Source of the DNA: Otis tarda
Lineage: Eukaryota > Chordata > Aves > Otidiformes > Otididae
Reading direction: 5' to 3'
Assembly (NCBI GenBank): GCA_026413225.1
Contig: CM048557.1
Location: 40,479,371 to 40,543,370, forward strand
Length of the DNA: 64,000 bases
Numbering within the stretch: position 1 is the stretch's first letter; each line of letters opens with the position of its first letter. The position numbers and the translations under genes are program-made. Positions 36,041 through 48,020 of the stretch are shown here, piece after piece. The notes beneath the pieces were generated by a model that worked only from the letters and a program-made list of their open reading frames with translations, had not been told where the DNA came from and searched no databases.

Positions 36041-39000
36041 GAAAACTGCCTCATATATTCAAAGTTCACATCATTAATTAATATGCAGTTTAAGTGCCAG
36101 AACAGATGAAGCCAAGTTAACTTCAGGTTTTCTACACTCTGAAGGCCGATCAGATTACCGTAGGTTGAATTAAACATGTCAAAACAATGACTTTTCTTAA
36201 TGAAAAGACATTGCCTTGTCATCTTAGTTTGCTCATGCAGTAGCTAAACTTAGTCATTTGGATCAAATTTATGTGATCTTTCTCCTCTAATGCATTTCAG
36301 GCATGGAATACTACTAGTGTCTTTGAATCCACTTGTGATTCCACAGAGGTCTTCAGACATTAAGGGTATGGGGTCAACATGAGCTGTTTGTAAGTTTTCT
36401 GAAATTACTCCTCTAATATGAAACCTCATAAATGTTCTAGAAAAAATTCAGCCTATTTTTTTTTGCCTGTGTATGTGTATCATTCAGTGACATTCTCTTT
36501 TCTACTTCTAGAAATTACAATACAGAGTTGCTTCCATGATCTCCCCAAGACCTAAGGACAAGAAAGGAAATATTTTCATTAAAATTGTCTTGTATGAAAT
36601 CTTCTTAGGAAACTTTGTAAAACTTCCTTTGCATTTACCAAATTTGTAAAGAAATCACTGAAGTATACTAGGTTACCAGATAGTTTCCCCAAAAATATAA
36701 TGATTTACTACTAATATGGCATTTTAGATACATAAGTAAATAGTCTTGTTATATTTAAAGTACAACCTTTTCTAGTTATGTACTAATGAATCTTCAGATT
36801 ACTAAATGAACATGACACTAGGTATAAATTATTTGCAAATAACTTTATGAAAAGAAGCCTGTCATATTTCTAAACATTGTGTAGTAAACAAATATTTTCT
36901 ACAATTCACTCTACAACTATAAATATTTCCTTAAAATTAAGGAGAGACTTTAGAGCACAGCTTTATAACTTTTTTTTTTGTATACAGGAGCCACCATCAG
37001 TAGTTGTAGTCACTCATATGCCTAGTCATGACCAGCTCTTTACTTATGTATTGGGAAAGATGATTTGTGTGTTATGGAGCATACTTCAGCAGCTACTGCT
37101 ACAGAGATTTTGTAGAAGCAGCAAATTCACTATCTGTATTTTTAGTCTTGATAGAATATTTTACTCCTGACAGGACTCAATAATCTAGGTAGGACTAATT
37201 AGTTTTTCATCTTGGTAGGATATTTGTACTTTAAAAGAAACAACTAATGAGATAAGGAATGACATAAATTGGGACTACCTTCCACATCAAAACACTACCT
37301 GTGGTTTCATTTTGAAATTTATGGAGGAAAACATCTCCATAAAAAGCTTGAAAGTGAGACACTTATTTTTAAAACAGTATAGAGCATAACCTCTTCATAA
37401 TATTCAGCTAGATGAATGAAACAACTCCTCTAGAAGAGAATGGGACTATAAGGTATTTTCATGAAGTGCTGCAAAGACCTTTTAATTTTCAAAAGTTTAA
37501 TCATCATCTTTAAAATCTTAAGTTCTGATACAATTTTTATTTTTCATGTGGATGTAATAAATGCAGTTAGTACAGAAAGGAAGCCTCTGCTAAACTAAAT
37601 GGTATGACGCATTGTGAGATCTGACAGGGATGGAAAATAGGCATTTGCATTTACATTAACTTCCAACAGAAAATTTGTGCACTGTAATGATAGCACACTA
37701 GAATATATATAATGTATGCACATATACACAAAATGTTGACTCTTGATCTTCCGAAAGAAAAAAAAAACCCACAGTATAGAATAACAAAGCCACTTCCTAG
37801 TAGTAGCAATATTGCTGGGGAATGGGAAAATGTTGGTTAGCTGAAAAAAATAGGTATTTATTTCTGCTCACGTGAGATATAGGTAGGTCAGTTTAGATAG
37901 ATGATTCAAATGGGATGAATATAGTCTTCTGTTTTGCAGGGCTGAAAGAATCTGGCATGCCATAAGCAAGGAAACATCTGATTGAATTTAATGTTCATCC
38001 TCTGATTGAACAAAACTGAAAATGAAATTTGGAACTGCTCAAACTCTGTGACCTGCAAAAAGTGGCAAAAGTATGAGGGCTGGATACTGCTCAAAGCTTC
38101 TTTCGTGGCACAAAACCAGCATCCCAAAGTATGCCAGTAAAAAAAAAACAAGTATAAGGTATGTTTATGGACTCCTGTCTCTCAGAGACATCTCTTTAGT
38201 ATTTATTTCTGGCAAGGAAGGGGTTTTTTTTCAGCCTGTGAGAAGAACTCTCCATGAGCTGTTAATCTCATGTTAGGTCAGCATAATTTGTTAGGTAAAT
38301 GTTTAATTGTAAAACGACAAGGTGGACTGCAAAATTTTAAGGCATTTTTAAAAATGTGTTTCCTGATGCATAATTAATTTATGTGCTGAAGAGTGCTCAG
38401 AATCAAACATCAAAATAGTGAAGCTGTTGACCACAGCCAGTTATCCACATGTGGTTGACAACTGTCCTTGCTAACTAGACTTCAAATGACAGTCTAAAAA
38501 AGTGACAGCGTAATCAAGGTGACAGCAATCAAATAAGAGACTGAGAGATGCCTTTAATGTTAAACCAGGAAGATTGATGATCCTTCTAAACAGCATAATG
38601 AACAAAGAACAGAGGTACTTTAAAATACACAGCCCAAATGGTAATGGATTTTGCCACTATAAGTGGGAATAGTAGCATTCTGTCAGAAACTGAGATTGGC
38701 ACGTTCTGCTTTTTTCAGAGTGCTTATAAACCAGCATCTAATTCTGAAACATAATCAAAGTCGGAGAGCTGTTTTTTATAAATACTTGACATTTACTAGT
38801 GTATAGCTTCTCTCATCAGGATTGCTTTCCTCAAAATGTTTGCAGGCTGTACAGGAGCAGAAACATTGAAATGCACCAACATCTAAGTAGCAGGAGGCAA
38901 CTAACTCAGGGAGCAACAACATGAGTATTAAGAAACTTTAAGAAGTACAAAGTACAAGTAACTTTTTAAATATCCATCAAAAATATGTAGAAATTTGTGC

Positions 39001-40414
39001 AAAGGGGAATGCAAAAGATACACAAGCAGGATCAATTTCATTTAATTTGAATTTTCAAAGGGATGTATTACCTCTGCAAAAATTCAGATCTGTGTGTCCC
39101 TGCCACTATTCCCAAGGAACAGCAGTATCTATTATCTACCTTCACTTAATCTCAGTCTCTGCAGGAGAGCAGGAGAGATGGATCTTGACTGAGAAGACAA
39201 CTCTTCTGTTCAATCTCATGACTTGTCAAAAAGATGAGCAGGTCTGTCACGTGATCCAGCTTGGACCACAAGTCCTATTATGTGGCCTTATGCACTGGAT
39301 GTGCCTCTTGGGTGCTATTTGTGCTCTTTTATTTAAAAAATAGTCACCTTACTGTAGAAATTATTGCTAAAATTGTCACGATTTCTGTGGCAGTAAGACT
39401 ATGAAGTAGCAGGAAAGAACAACTTCAGGTTTAGAATGAGTATTTAGTAAGATACGGTAGAAATATGGATCATATGAGTATTGCTACTGATGAATTTAGC
39501 TTGGAGTATTGTTTCAGAAGTAATCTGAAGTGGAAGGGGAAAATGTGTAGTCATCTGTGTGAAAGTGTAGGAATTTTGTTTTGTATAGCTATTTGGAAAA
39601 GCCCTTGTAAAAGAAAGAAAAAAAACCCAAGTAATATATTAGACATATTAGGTGACTTTTGTCTTCAGTTTCTTATGTTGATTGCACATATGCACATGTA
39701 CTGCCTGATCTGATTTCTGTCTTGTTTAATCCTATTTACACTGGAGAAAAATCCCTGCTGCTAATCTGATAACAATGGAAAAAGTGGCATTGTTTGGACT
39801 TTGCCCTTCCCTTGATTCCATTAATTGTTATTTATGTAATAACACAAGAATTCAGTATGCCATTTCAGCAATACTGTGTTTTAAATTTTAGGGAAATTAA
39901 TATTTTATCATCTGCCTCACTGATCTATGAACAACAGTTCTTTTCCACGGTTGTTTTATACTCTTCTCATGTGTGTCATATAAAATGCTGATGGCTCAAT
40001 ATTTTGTGTATGCTGTGCAAATTTATGGGTAACAATTCCATCAGGGAATCCAAGCATGAAATGTGATAAAAATTCTTATTCCCTGAGAACAAAAAAATGT
40101 TCCAAATGTGACAAATAGAAGAAACAGCAAGAGTTAATTGCCAGGACACCAAACCCACCTATAATGATCCTTTTTCTTCAGCAGGATTTTGCAACTGTAG
40201 TATAAAAAAGTCAGATGAAGCTTTAATTAAGGCTGTACTGTGTTGTTGCTGTAGAAGCAACAAGAACTGGTTTTGTCTGTTGATATGTGTGAAGTGCAAC
40301 AAATATTTAAACTTAACATCTTTACACAATGCTGTTTAAGTATCTTAGGTGTGTCAGGAGTGTAGATAGTCTTAAGCAAATTCAGATTATTTTTTTCCTG
40401 ATCATGCTCACACT
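36041..40414. other. AT-rich unique non-coding DNA
   Basis: No supported gene or repeat. Open frames are at most 98 codons (39047-39343) and do not resemble known proteins. Confidence 0.6.
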
Positions 40415-40758
40415 TAGAATCATAGAATCATAGAATGGTTAAAGTTGGAAAGGACCTTCAAAGGTCATCTAGTCCAACCCCCCTGCAAGGAGCAGGGACA
40501 TCCCCAACTAGATCAGGTTGCTCAGAGCCTCATCCAACCTGGCCTTGAACGTTTCCAGGGATGGGGCATCCACCACCTCTCTGGGCAACCTGTTTCAGTG
40601 TTCTACAACTCTCATTGTAAAAATTTTTTTCCTAATATCCAATCTAAATCTACCTCCCTCTATTTTAAAACCATTATCCCTCGTCCTCTCGCAACAGGCC
40701 CTACTGAACAGCCTCTCCCCATCTTTCTTGTAGGCCCCCTTGAGGTACTGGAAGACCC
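40415..40758 (-). mobile_element. CR1 LINE 3'-end copy
   Basis: On the minus strand this has a tail of two ATTCTATG units, the CTTTGAAGGTCC 3' UTR, and ORF2 codons back to [13 protein letters not shown], where it is truncated at about 40758. It belongs to the same subfamily as the 48- and 62-kb minus-strand copies. Antisense frames of 71 and 112 codons across it are shadows with no function. Confidence 0.94.
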
Positions 40759-41120
40759 ATTTGAAATCACTAAGCTAGCATAGATTTAAATCTGTAATAA
40801 AATATATTGTTCATCTGATGTGCTGGAAACATAAGGTAGATGCTGCATTAAGTCTTCTTTGCACTAGAGTGAAAATAGTACATTACCATTTGAGGTGACA
40901 TAGGAAAATTCTGTATACACTGTACGTTATTTTATGGCACATGTTTCTCACCTTTCTGCTATGTAAAACAAAGTACCACAAATACTAATCTGAAGTTAAC
41001 ATCATATTATTAGTATGTTTTTGATGCTGCTAGTTTGCTTTTCTTATGTGAGTAGTTCAATATACTCACAACTCATTTGATGTAATTCACACAATTATCT
41101 AAATCAACAAGGTTATGCTA
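40759..41120. other. AT-rich unique DNA between two CR1 ends
   Basis: I see nothing recognisable in this stretch. Confidence 0.6.
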
Positions 41121-41192
41121 TGTTGCAGTTGGACTAGGTGATTGTTGTAGGTCCCTTCTCACTCAACTCAACTCAACTCAACTCAACTCAAC
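41121..41192 (+). mobile_element. CR1-like 3' end with a pentamer tail
   Basis: The sequence GTTGGACTAGGTGATTG followed by TAGGTCCCTTC matches the CR1 3' UTR. The usual ATTCTATG tail is replaced by six units of ACTCA (41161-41190). Only about 70 bp are left and there is no coding part. CR1 tails are simple repeats copied by the RT, so a pentamer tail marks either another subfamily or later expansion from the CCAACTCAA-type end. Confidence 0.7.
41158..41192. repeat. (ACTCA)n pentanucleotide microsatellite
   Basis: Six perfect ACTCA units with partial units at both ends, directly joined to a CR1-like 3' UTR. Confidence 0.95.
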
Positions 41193-41585
41193 GCTTCTCT
41201 TCTCTATTTAAGACTGTTATTAGGCATAAGAACACAGGATATCATAAATTCCATAAATTTAGTGGATTATCAGAAAACACAGAGCAAAACATGACAGAGT
41301 ATGGACATGCTGGAATTATTTGTCTACCTGCTGGTGGTTACTCTGCTTAGAAGCTTTCCCTCAGAGATGGTTTTCTCATATGAGCTTCCTCCAGGAAGAG
41401 GAAGGCTCTTCATTTTTCCAGTGGAATTACTTCTACCTAAAGTGTTTCCCTTTGAAGAGTAGATGGGAGAATGGAAAGAAATCGAGAGTGTAGCTATATC
41501 AGAAAGGTACACCATTTTCCAAACAGAACCCCAGGCACTGCCTTAATATTAACTTCATATTTTTTGGTGACATAAAATATCAAAT
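41193..41585. other. AT-rich unique DNA before the solo LTR
   Basis: Nothing recognisable. It ends with the left copy of the 5-bp target duplication, CAAAT at 41581-41585. Confidence 0.6.
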
Positions 41586-42026
41586 TGTGCTGGTTCTGAC
41601 TAGGATAGAGTTAATTTTCACCTGTGAGAGGAGCTGGAGCTGGGGTAGTTTACTAATTAGCCAACAGCTGGGATAGCTTACCCAAATTAGCCACAGGGCT
41701 ATTCCATCCCAGGGGACATCATGCCTAGTATATAAGGTGGGGACTGTTCTAAGGGGAAGCTTTTGTTATGTGGGAGGGGGCTGGATATCAGGATCCACTG
41801 TGAGTTATTGTACTGTAAATTATGTGCTTAGGTATTTTCTCTTTTGTTTTCCATCTCTATTTTCTTTTCCTCTATTGTTCTTTTAAACTTTTTATCTCAA
41901 TCCACAAATTTTGCCTTCTTTTCTTTCCTGAGTCTCCTCCCCACCTCACTGCAGGGACAGTGAAGTAGGGGGAAGAGTTAGTGACCCTGTGGTGTTTTAG
42001 CTGCTGAGTGGGGCTAAACCATGACA
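41586..42026 (+). mobile_element. Solo LTR (441 bp) with perfect 5-bp target duplication
   Basis: It begins TGTGCTGGTTCTGAC and ends GGGGCTAAACCATGACA. It is flanked by identical CAAAT at 41581-41585 and 42027-42031, which fixes both ends to the base. A TATA box (GTATATAAGG, 41728-41737) gives the plus orientation. The start, with GGATAGAGTTAATTTTC, is of a type I recognise as common in birds. No internal region is present, so it is a solo LTR. A 5-bp duplication and TG...CA ends suggest an ERVL-like element, by inference. The terminal 10-17 bases match those of the much longer LTR at 19.5-20.6 kb. Confidence 0.92.
41728..41737 (+). promoter_or_regulatory. TATA box of the solo LTR
   Basis: GTATATAAGG inside the 441-bp LTR, about 140 bp from its 5' end. 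It is in the place expected for the retroviral promoter. Whether it is active is unknown. Confidence 0.5.
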
Positions 42027-42031
42027 CAAAT

Positions 42032-45000
42032 GTTTTGTTTTATTCACCTAGCTGGGTCCACCCTCTCATAACACTTGTTAAGCATTGTTGCAGATTAATA
42101 ATGACAGTAAGAGAATCTTTTGTGTTCACTAGGAAATGTCCCTATTCTATAATCTTTAAGTCCTTCATGTGTTGAGAGAGTTTTGATACAGTTGAAAAAA
42201 TAGTAGACTAGGATGCTGAAAGTACCTAGTGAACCCAATAAATACCCACTGAACTGTCCAGTTGTTTCACTGGCTGGAATATTGAGACTTTAGATCATCT
42301 GTTGTTCTTAAGAAAGATCACATCAATTTACAGGTGAATGGCTCTACACTACAACCAATATTTCTCATGTCTCAGTTTAGGCTTTATATAGATGATTCAC
42401 TTTAAGGGTACATCACTGACATGCCACCACCACCTGTCATTTGAAAGATTGCATTGCATGGACTGTGAGAAAATCTTGGTGAACTCTTACTATTTAGTTA
42501 CCTGCAAGGGCTACAGTCCATGTGAAATATCCTGAGATCCTCAAGAAAATTTGTGTAGGTCCAAGAAAGGAATAAATGGGCCACCTAGAGAAGGCTGACT
42601 GGGAAACTGATTACACTTAATCTCCTCAGCAGTTAAATTTAAGAGCAGCTTAACTGCAACTGACTGTAAGTCTAACTGGTACTGGACCATCCATTAGGAG
42701 TATAAGCAAACCCCTCCAGTTGCTCAACATGCACTTACAGGGCCTGGATTAGCTCTGATTTGAGTGCCTCTTGTACCTGTGCCTCTGCCCTCCTGTCATT
42801 TCATCTTCAGTTCCCACTCTGTTTCTGACCAAGGGTCCTCTTGACAGGTATATTCTTGACTTATTCCTTTCTTGATCATAGGCTGATCCTAACTGCAGCT
42901 TTCACTTGCTTTATTTAGTCCTTTCTGGAACCTAATTCTACGTGACTACACTGTAAACAGTTCATAAATTAATTATTTAGTACGTTGTGCATCTTTGAAG
43001 AGAGAGACTATAATAATAAAAGACACAGAACATTAATGCCTCTGTCTTTAAGATTTTTCTGATGTCATTCTTTGTACCACTCCATGTTTTGCGAGTCTTT
43101 CACTTAAATGACACAGACCCAGTCAGCAGAGAGCGTAGACTGTGTTATTTGAGCATTATATGACTATTATTTGAGCATAAAAGTTGCTTTCCTGAGGAAG
43201 GAGAATAATCAGAAGAAGACAGACAGTAACTGGTGACTGCAGATGGCTGACATGGATATTTGCTCATTTCTCTAAAAGTCAGCAAAAGGTAACTGGTGTT
43301 AGGCAGGAAATAATTACTATGCAAAATGAATGATAACACACTCCCATGGTATTTTTCCTGGCATTTGACTGAAGTTTTTTTTAAACATTCTTGTGCTAAC
43401 CAAGGATCTATGAGAAAGTGGATTCATACTTACTTAAATAATCACCTGGTTGAGTCAATAGGACAATATGTTTTTCAAATTAGCTTAAGTGTAGTTCATA
43501 TCAAACTATAATATAAAGTATCTTTCAGTGCTGATTGCGAGTAGTCAAACACATCTCTCCTGGGTGTTAACATACTGCAGGTCACCAACACCTGACAAAA
43601 GGTGGATAATACTGTAGCATGGACACAGTGTCCTGTCAGAGACAAAAGAAACTTATTCTGAGCTTATGTTGCTGCCAAAGAAAATAAGAATTATAGCATA
43701 ATGTTATCTATAAACTTATCGACTATTTAGTATATAAGACTGGTTGAAACTTGGACTTTGCATACATCAACTAAACCATGGAAGAAAATCAGTCAAGCAG
43801 TTTACTAGATGAGATTCTGTTTCTGAAATAGAAAAAGAAATCTGGTCTATTTGCTTACTGACAAGTTTGATAATGTTTTGCTTGGTTCCTTATTATTATG
43901 GTTTACATTACACTTGCCTTCTGGGAGGCTTTTGTTAGAATGGCATTACCAATGTAAATAACATCTTGCTATAGTAAAGCCAGGAGAACAGATGATCTAG
44001 GTTCTGTTTTTCAAAAACTCCACTGCTCGGATCTATTGACTCAAACTCAAATAACTTAATAGACTTCCAGCTCCCTCTTTTTCTTAGGCAGACAGAAGAC
44101 AAAGCACAATAATAAAAAGTACAGCTTATGTCCTTTGCCAAAGCGTATTTTTTACTTTTTTGGAATTTATCTGCTCTACTTAGCAGTTGTGGAATACCCA
44201 TATTTTCTCTCTTGTTAGTCTTTGCTGGCAAAGGTGCTGTACCTGCACTGCAAAAGTGGAGCATACAGCCATCATGTACTCCTTTCCACAAATAATATCA
44301 CCTGTCAGGTCTCTGATACCAAGCATTATTAAATTGAGTAGTTGCTTGAGGATATCTTTTAGAGAACAAGTACAATACTACAGAAAGTTTTCCCTATGTT
44401 TGATAAAACCACTTTTTTTCTAAGGGAACTCTGGACCATTGTGTCAATTTTTAAAGAGTCTTCTTCCTTTCTACTAAGAAGGGGTAAATATGCTCTTAAA
44501 TTCTTGAAATAACTTTAAAATTCTCCCCTGTTATTAGATTGTTTTGATATCTGAGGGGAGAAATAAAATTTTAAGTCACAGCAACTTGCATTACTTACAA
44601 ATTCTAACATTGTTAATTAAACCCTGTCTAAAGAAGGGAAAAAAATCTGGCATACCCATACAGAATAGTAATGTAGTCATTTTCTCATTGATTTAAGCCC
44701 TTGGTTATGGTAATTACATATTGGATAAATCTCCCAAGGAATCTTGCTCACACGCTTTTTAACTGGACCTAACCTTGGGAACACTTGTGCTTGTCAAGCT
44801 GAGTGGAATTCAACAGATTCCAGAGATACCTCTAATTCTAGCCTCCCTGTCATAGTGTTAGAAAACAAACATTATTTTTAATATTATTATTTAATATTAT
44901 TTCTTATAATATTGCAAGGTGTCATTTTAAAGTTAAATGACACATAAAATGAAAAAAAAAAAACAACACCTTGCACATATGCTTAAGTGTAAGTAAGTAT

Positions 45001-47675
45001 GAAATAATTAGGGATATAAGCAAAACAACACCTTCGTGTAGTTTCTCTCGCCAGCTTCCTAAAGCCTCACTGAGAGACTCTACCTATGTCCTTTACTTCA
45101 AGGCGTCTCAACTCTGACTCCACTGATCCACTCCAGCTTTTGCTTTCTGCTTCTATAATGAAGTAATGCATAGCATCCTGGAGTATTGAGTGTCATTTGC
45201 AACTACAAAAACAGAGAACAAGCAAATAAGTGTCCACGGGTTCTGATACCTCAGATTTTTCTCTGGTTTTGTTGGGAATTTCAATATTCCGGCAGTGTTG
45301 ATAGAGGGGTATGATCTGCTCAGCAGTACTGCCTGAAGCAACCACATTATTCTACCAGCCTTCCACATTCATAAATTCAAGAAGGCTCTGCTTCCATCTC
45401 CAGCATGCAGTGTTTCATTCACCTGGAAATTTGTAATCAAAACAGAAAGGAATACTTTTAGTAATAAAACAAAGGAATTACATAAATTGCCATATGTGTT
45501 CTCCAGTCAGGTGTATTCGTAGTCTTTTTTTTTTTCTTTTTTTTCCTTATAACAGAAGTGAGGAACAGTTCATTGAATGCAACCTACAGGATGACTCTAT
45601 CTGCTACCTTTAATTCTGAGAAGCAGCTCAAATAATGAAGGAACACTAACAGCCTAATACTTCCTGCATTGATCATGTATGGCCAAGCACTTAGAGACAG
45701 AAACAGTTATACTGAAACCACTTAGTCTGTGAGAAAATGCCATACTGGAACTCAGCCTTCTCTGCAGGAAAGATGAGTCGCCTTGTTTTGTGAGATTAAG
45801 TTATTTAGTTTTTAGGGTTAGTAGGTCCTTTTAATGTATTTCTGTTTCCTCTACTCTCTTTTTACATTGGAGCTTAGGGATTTCAGTTTACTTTGGACCA
45901 CATTTTGGTTATAAATAATTTCATTCTAATTGGAAACTATCAGCTGGTACAGCTGCGGGAATCTGAACAATAGCAGCTCTTCTCTGAGACTCAATGTCAT
46001 TTATCATAATTCTGGGGCTTATTTTCTTTACTAAATGAAAATGGGCAGCTATTGCTTCACCTCTCTGCTAACTCAGAAGGGCATTATTCTGTGATTTATG
46101 CTGAGGTACATTTTATCAGTTTCCTTCACAACTGTGTTGTCTAAAAACTTCTTAAAAAAGAAAGCTTCGATGCCAAGTAGCCGATTGACTTGTCCATATA
46201 CCCATGATGTTGTCTTGCCTTCCAAATGGTTGTCCACAATCCTTTAATTGGAGAACAGCTCCCACTGTGGGAGGTTCCATTCCACTGAAACTTTGCATCA
46301 CATAGCAAGTTTTGCTGCTGCTAAATGTAAACAGTATGCACTTTTTAGAGATACTGGGAACATGCCCATGTCTCCTCTTGGGCTCATTCTTACAATTTTT
46401 TTTTTTTTCAAAGCATTAGCTTTAGCATGACTGCTCCATGATGTACTGTTCCAGCTGCTAGAAAACTATAGTAAAGATAACTGAAATTAATCCTTTAGTT
46501 TTGGGTAGTTAATTAAAAAGTAATTTAAATCCAAAATGTAGTCTGGTGACTTTCCACTACAGCTGATAATATAATCTGCTAGACCCACTGTGTATACCTA
46601 TCCTCTTCTCTCTCTTTAGAAGATTCCTGTAAGAAGCTAAGTTTATATACTACTTATAAACTTTAAATGCTGGTTATTGTGTTTCTCTTCAGAATGTGTG
46701 TGGAGCTCCTATTGCAATGGGTGCTATGTGTAGTTATCATGGGTAGAATATTAGACAACTAATATTGTTTAACAACATACCTAACACCCCCTTACTAGCA
46801 TTTGGTTACATTTACACACATGGACATACAACATTGGATTCTTATAGGCAATCATGTTAATGTTTTTTAGTCTGGCATTTTCTCTAAAGTGATTTCCGGT
46901 AAAAATGAATATAATGGGAGATGGGACAAACTGATGGCAATTGCCAGTAGATGACGTGTGATACAGCATATCACCAAATATCTGCTACTTATCTCCAAAA
47001 CAAGTCCAACTTGATAATACTTAAATTTTATTAAATCTTACGCATTTCCATTAGAATAAATATCTAGAAAAAGTCATATTCAAGAAATTGCACTCTGTTG
47101 ATTGAAAGTTTCAAATTACTATGATATAACCCCAAGCACATGACCACATTGACTCAGTAGTAATTGGAATCAATACTGTTTTTTAAGTTATTGTGCATAA
47201 CAATAGGAAATCCATTTTCAATAAAGTTCTGATACAGAAATGTGTCCATCGTACTAGATCTTAAATGTTGGTTTTAGTCAAAGAACTCAAACTATAGGTA
47301 ACATTTCAGCCATAAAAAGCTGAGCTGCACAGAGGTCTGTGACTTGTCCTGTCTGACATAGCAGAACAGTGCCAGGAACAATTAGAAATTTTTTGAGTCT
47401 TTGCCTGCTTTCCTTACAGAAGAATATTAATTCCCATCAAATTATCACCTGAATTTTTACATAATTCAACCTCTGTAAGAGACCTTCATTACCTCAAAGA
47501 TCCCTCTCCGTCTTCAGCATGCATAAACAACATTATATATGCACCTGCTTTTTTGATAGTCTACAATTAATTCTTGAACATATACAGCTATGTCTTACAC
47601 GCTTATGAACTGTAATCCATCTGTGTGTCTCTTTGCATCTTAAAAAGAAATAAATTCCACCAGTCTCTTATGCTT
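42032..47675. other. AT-rich unique non-coding DNA
   Basis: No supported gene. It contains a nested inverted repeat at 44913-44975, listed separately, and A/T-rich tracts near 44.87-44.96 kb. The longest open frame is 118 codons (43935-44291, minus) with no recognisable motif. Confidence 0.6.
44913..44975. repeat. Two nested inverted repeats (possible cruciform)
   Basis: The outer arms TGCAAGGTGT (44913-44922) and ACACCTTGCA (44966-44975) are perfectly complementary. The inner arms GTGTCATTT (44919-44927) and AAATGACAC (44935-44943) are also perfectly complementary, with a 7-base loop. Outer and inner arms overlap on the left side by four bases, so the two hairpins would compete. It may be the relic of a small DNA transposon or chance in AT-rich DNA. 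Confidence 0.6.
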
Positions 47676-48020
47676 TCACCCTCAGTAAGTTTGCAGATGA
47701 CACCAAGCTGGGCAGGAGTGTTGATCTGCTTTGAGGGTAGGAAGGCTGTGCAGCGGGATCTGGACAGACTGGATTGATTGCTCAAGGCCAATTTTATGAG
47801 ATTCAGCAAGGCCAAGTGCTGAGAACTGCACTTTGGTCACAACAGCGCTACAGGCTTGGGGAAGAGTGGTTGGAAAGCTGCCTGGTGGAAAAAGACCTGG
47901 AGGTATTTGTCGACAGCCAAATTAATACGAGCCAGCAGTGTACCAGGTGGCCGAGAGGGCAGATAGCATCCTGGCTTGTATGACGAACAGTGTGGTGCAC
48001 AGGAGTAGGGAAACGATCTT
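47676..48020 (+). mobile_element. Old CR1 LINE copy, 5' part of a split element
   Basis: It starts near the ORF2 codons SKFADDTKL (catalytic box) and runs through AKC..LHFGH and a RYRLGEEWLESC-like segment, then through a VHRSRE-like segment into the break at 48019-48020. The frame is broken by several small indels, for example at GCAGGAGTGTTGATC and AGGTGGCCGAGAGGGC. The remainder of the same ORF2 resumes at 49153, so this element was split by the insertion at 48021-49152. Its higher divergence fits with being the older one. Confidence 0.9.
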
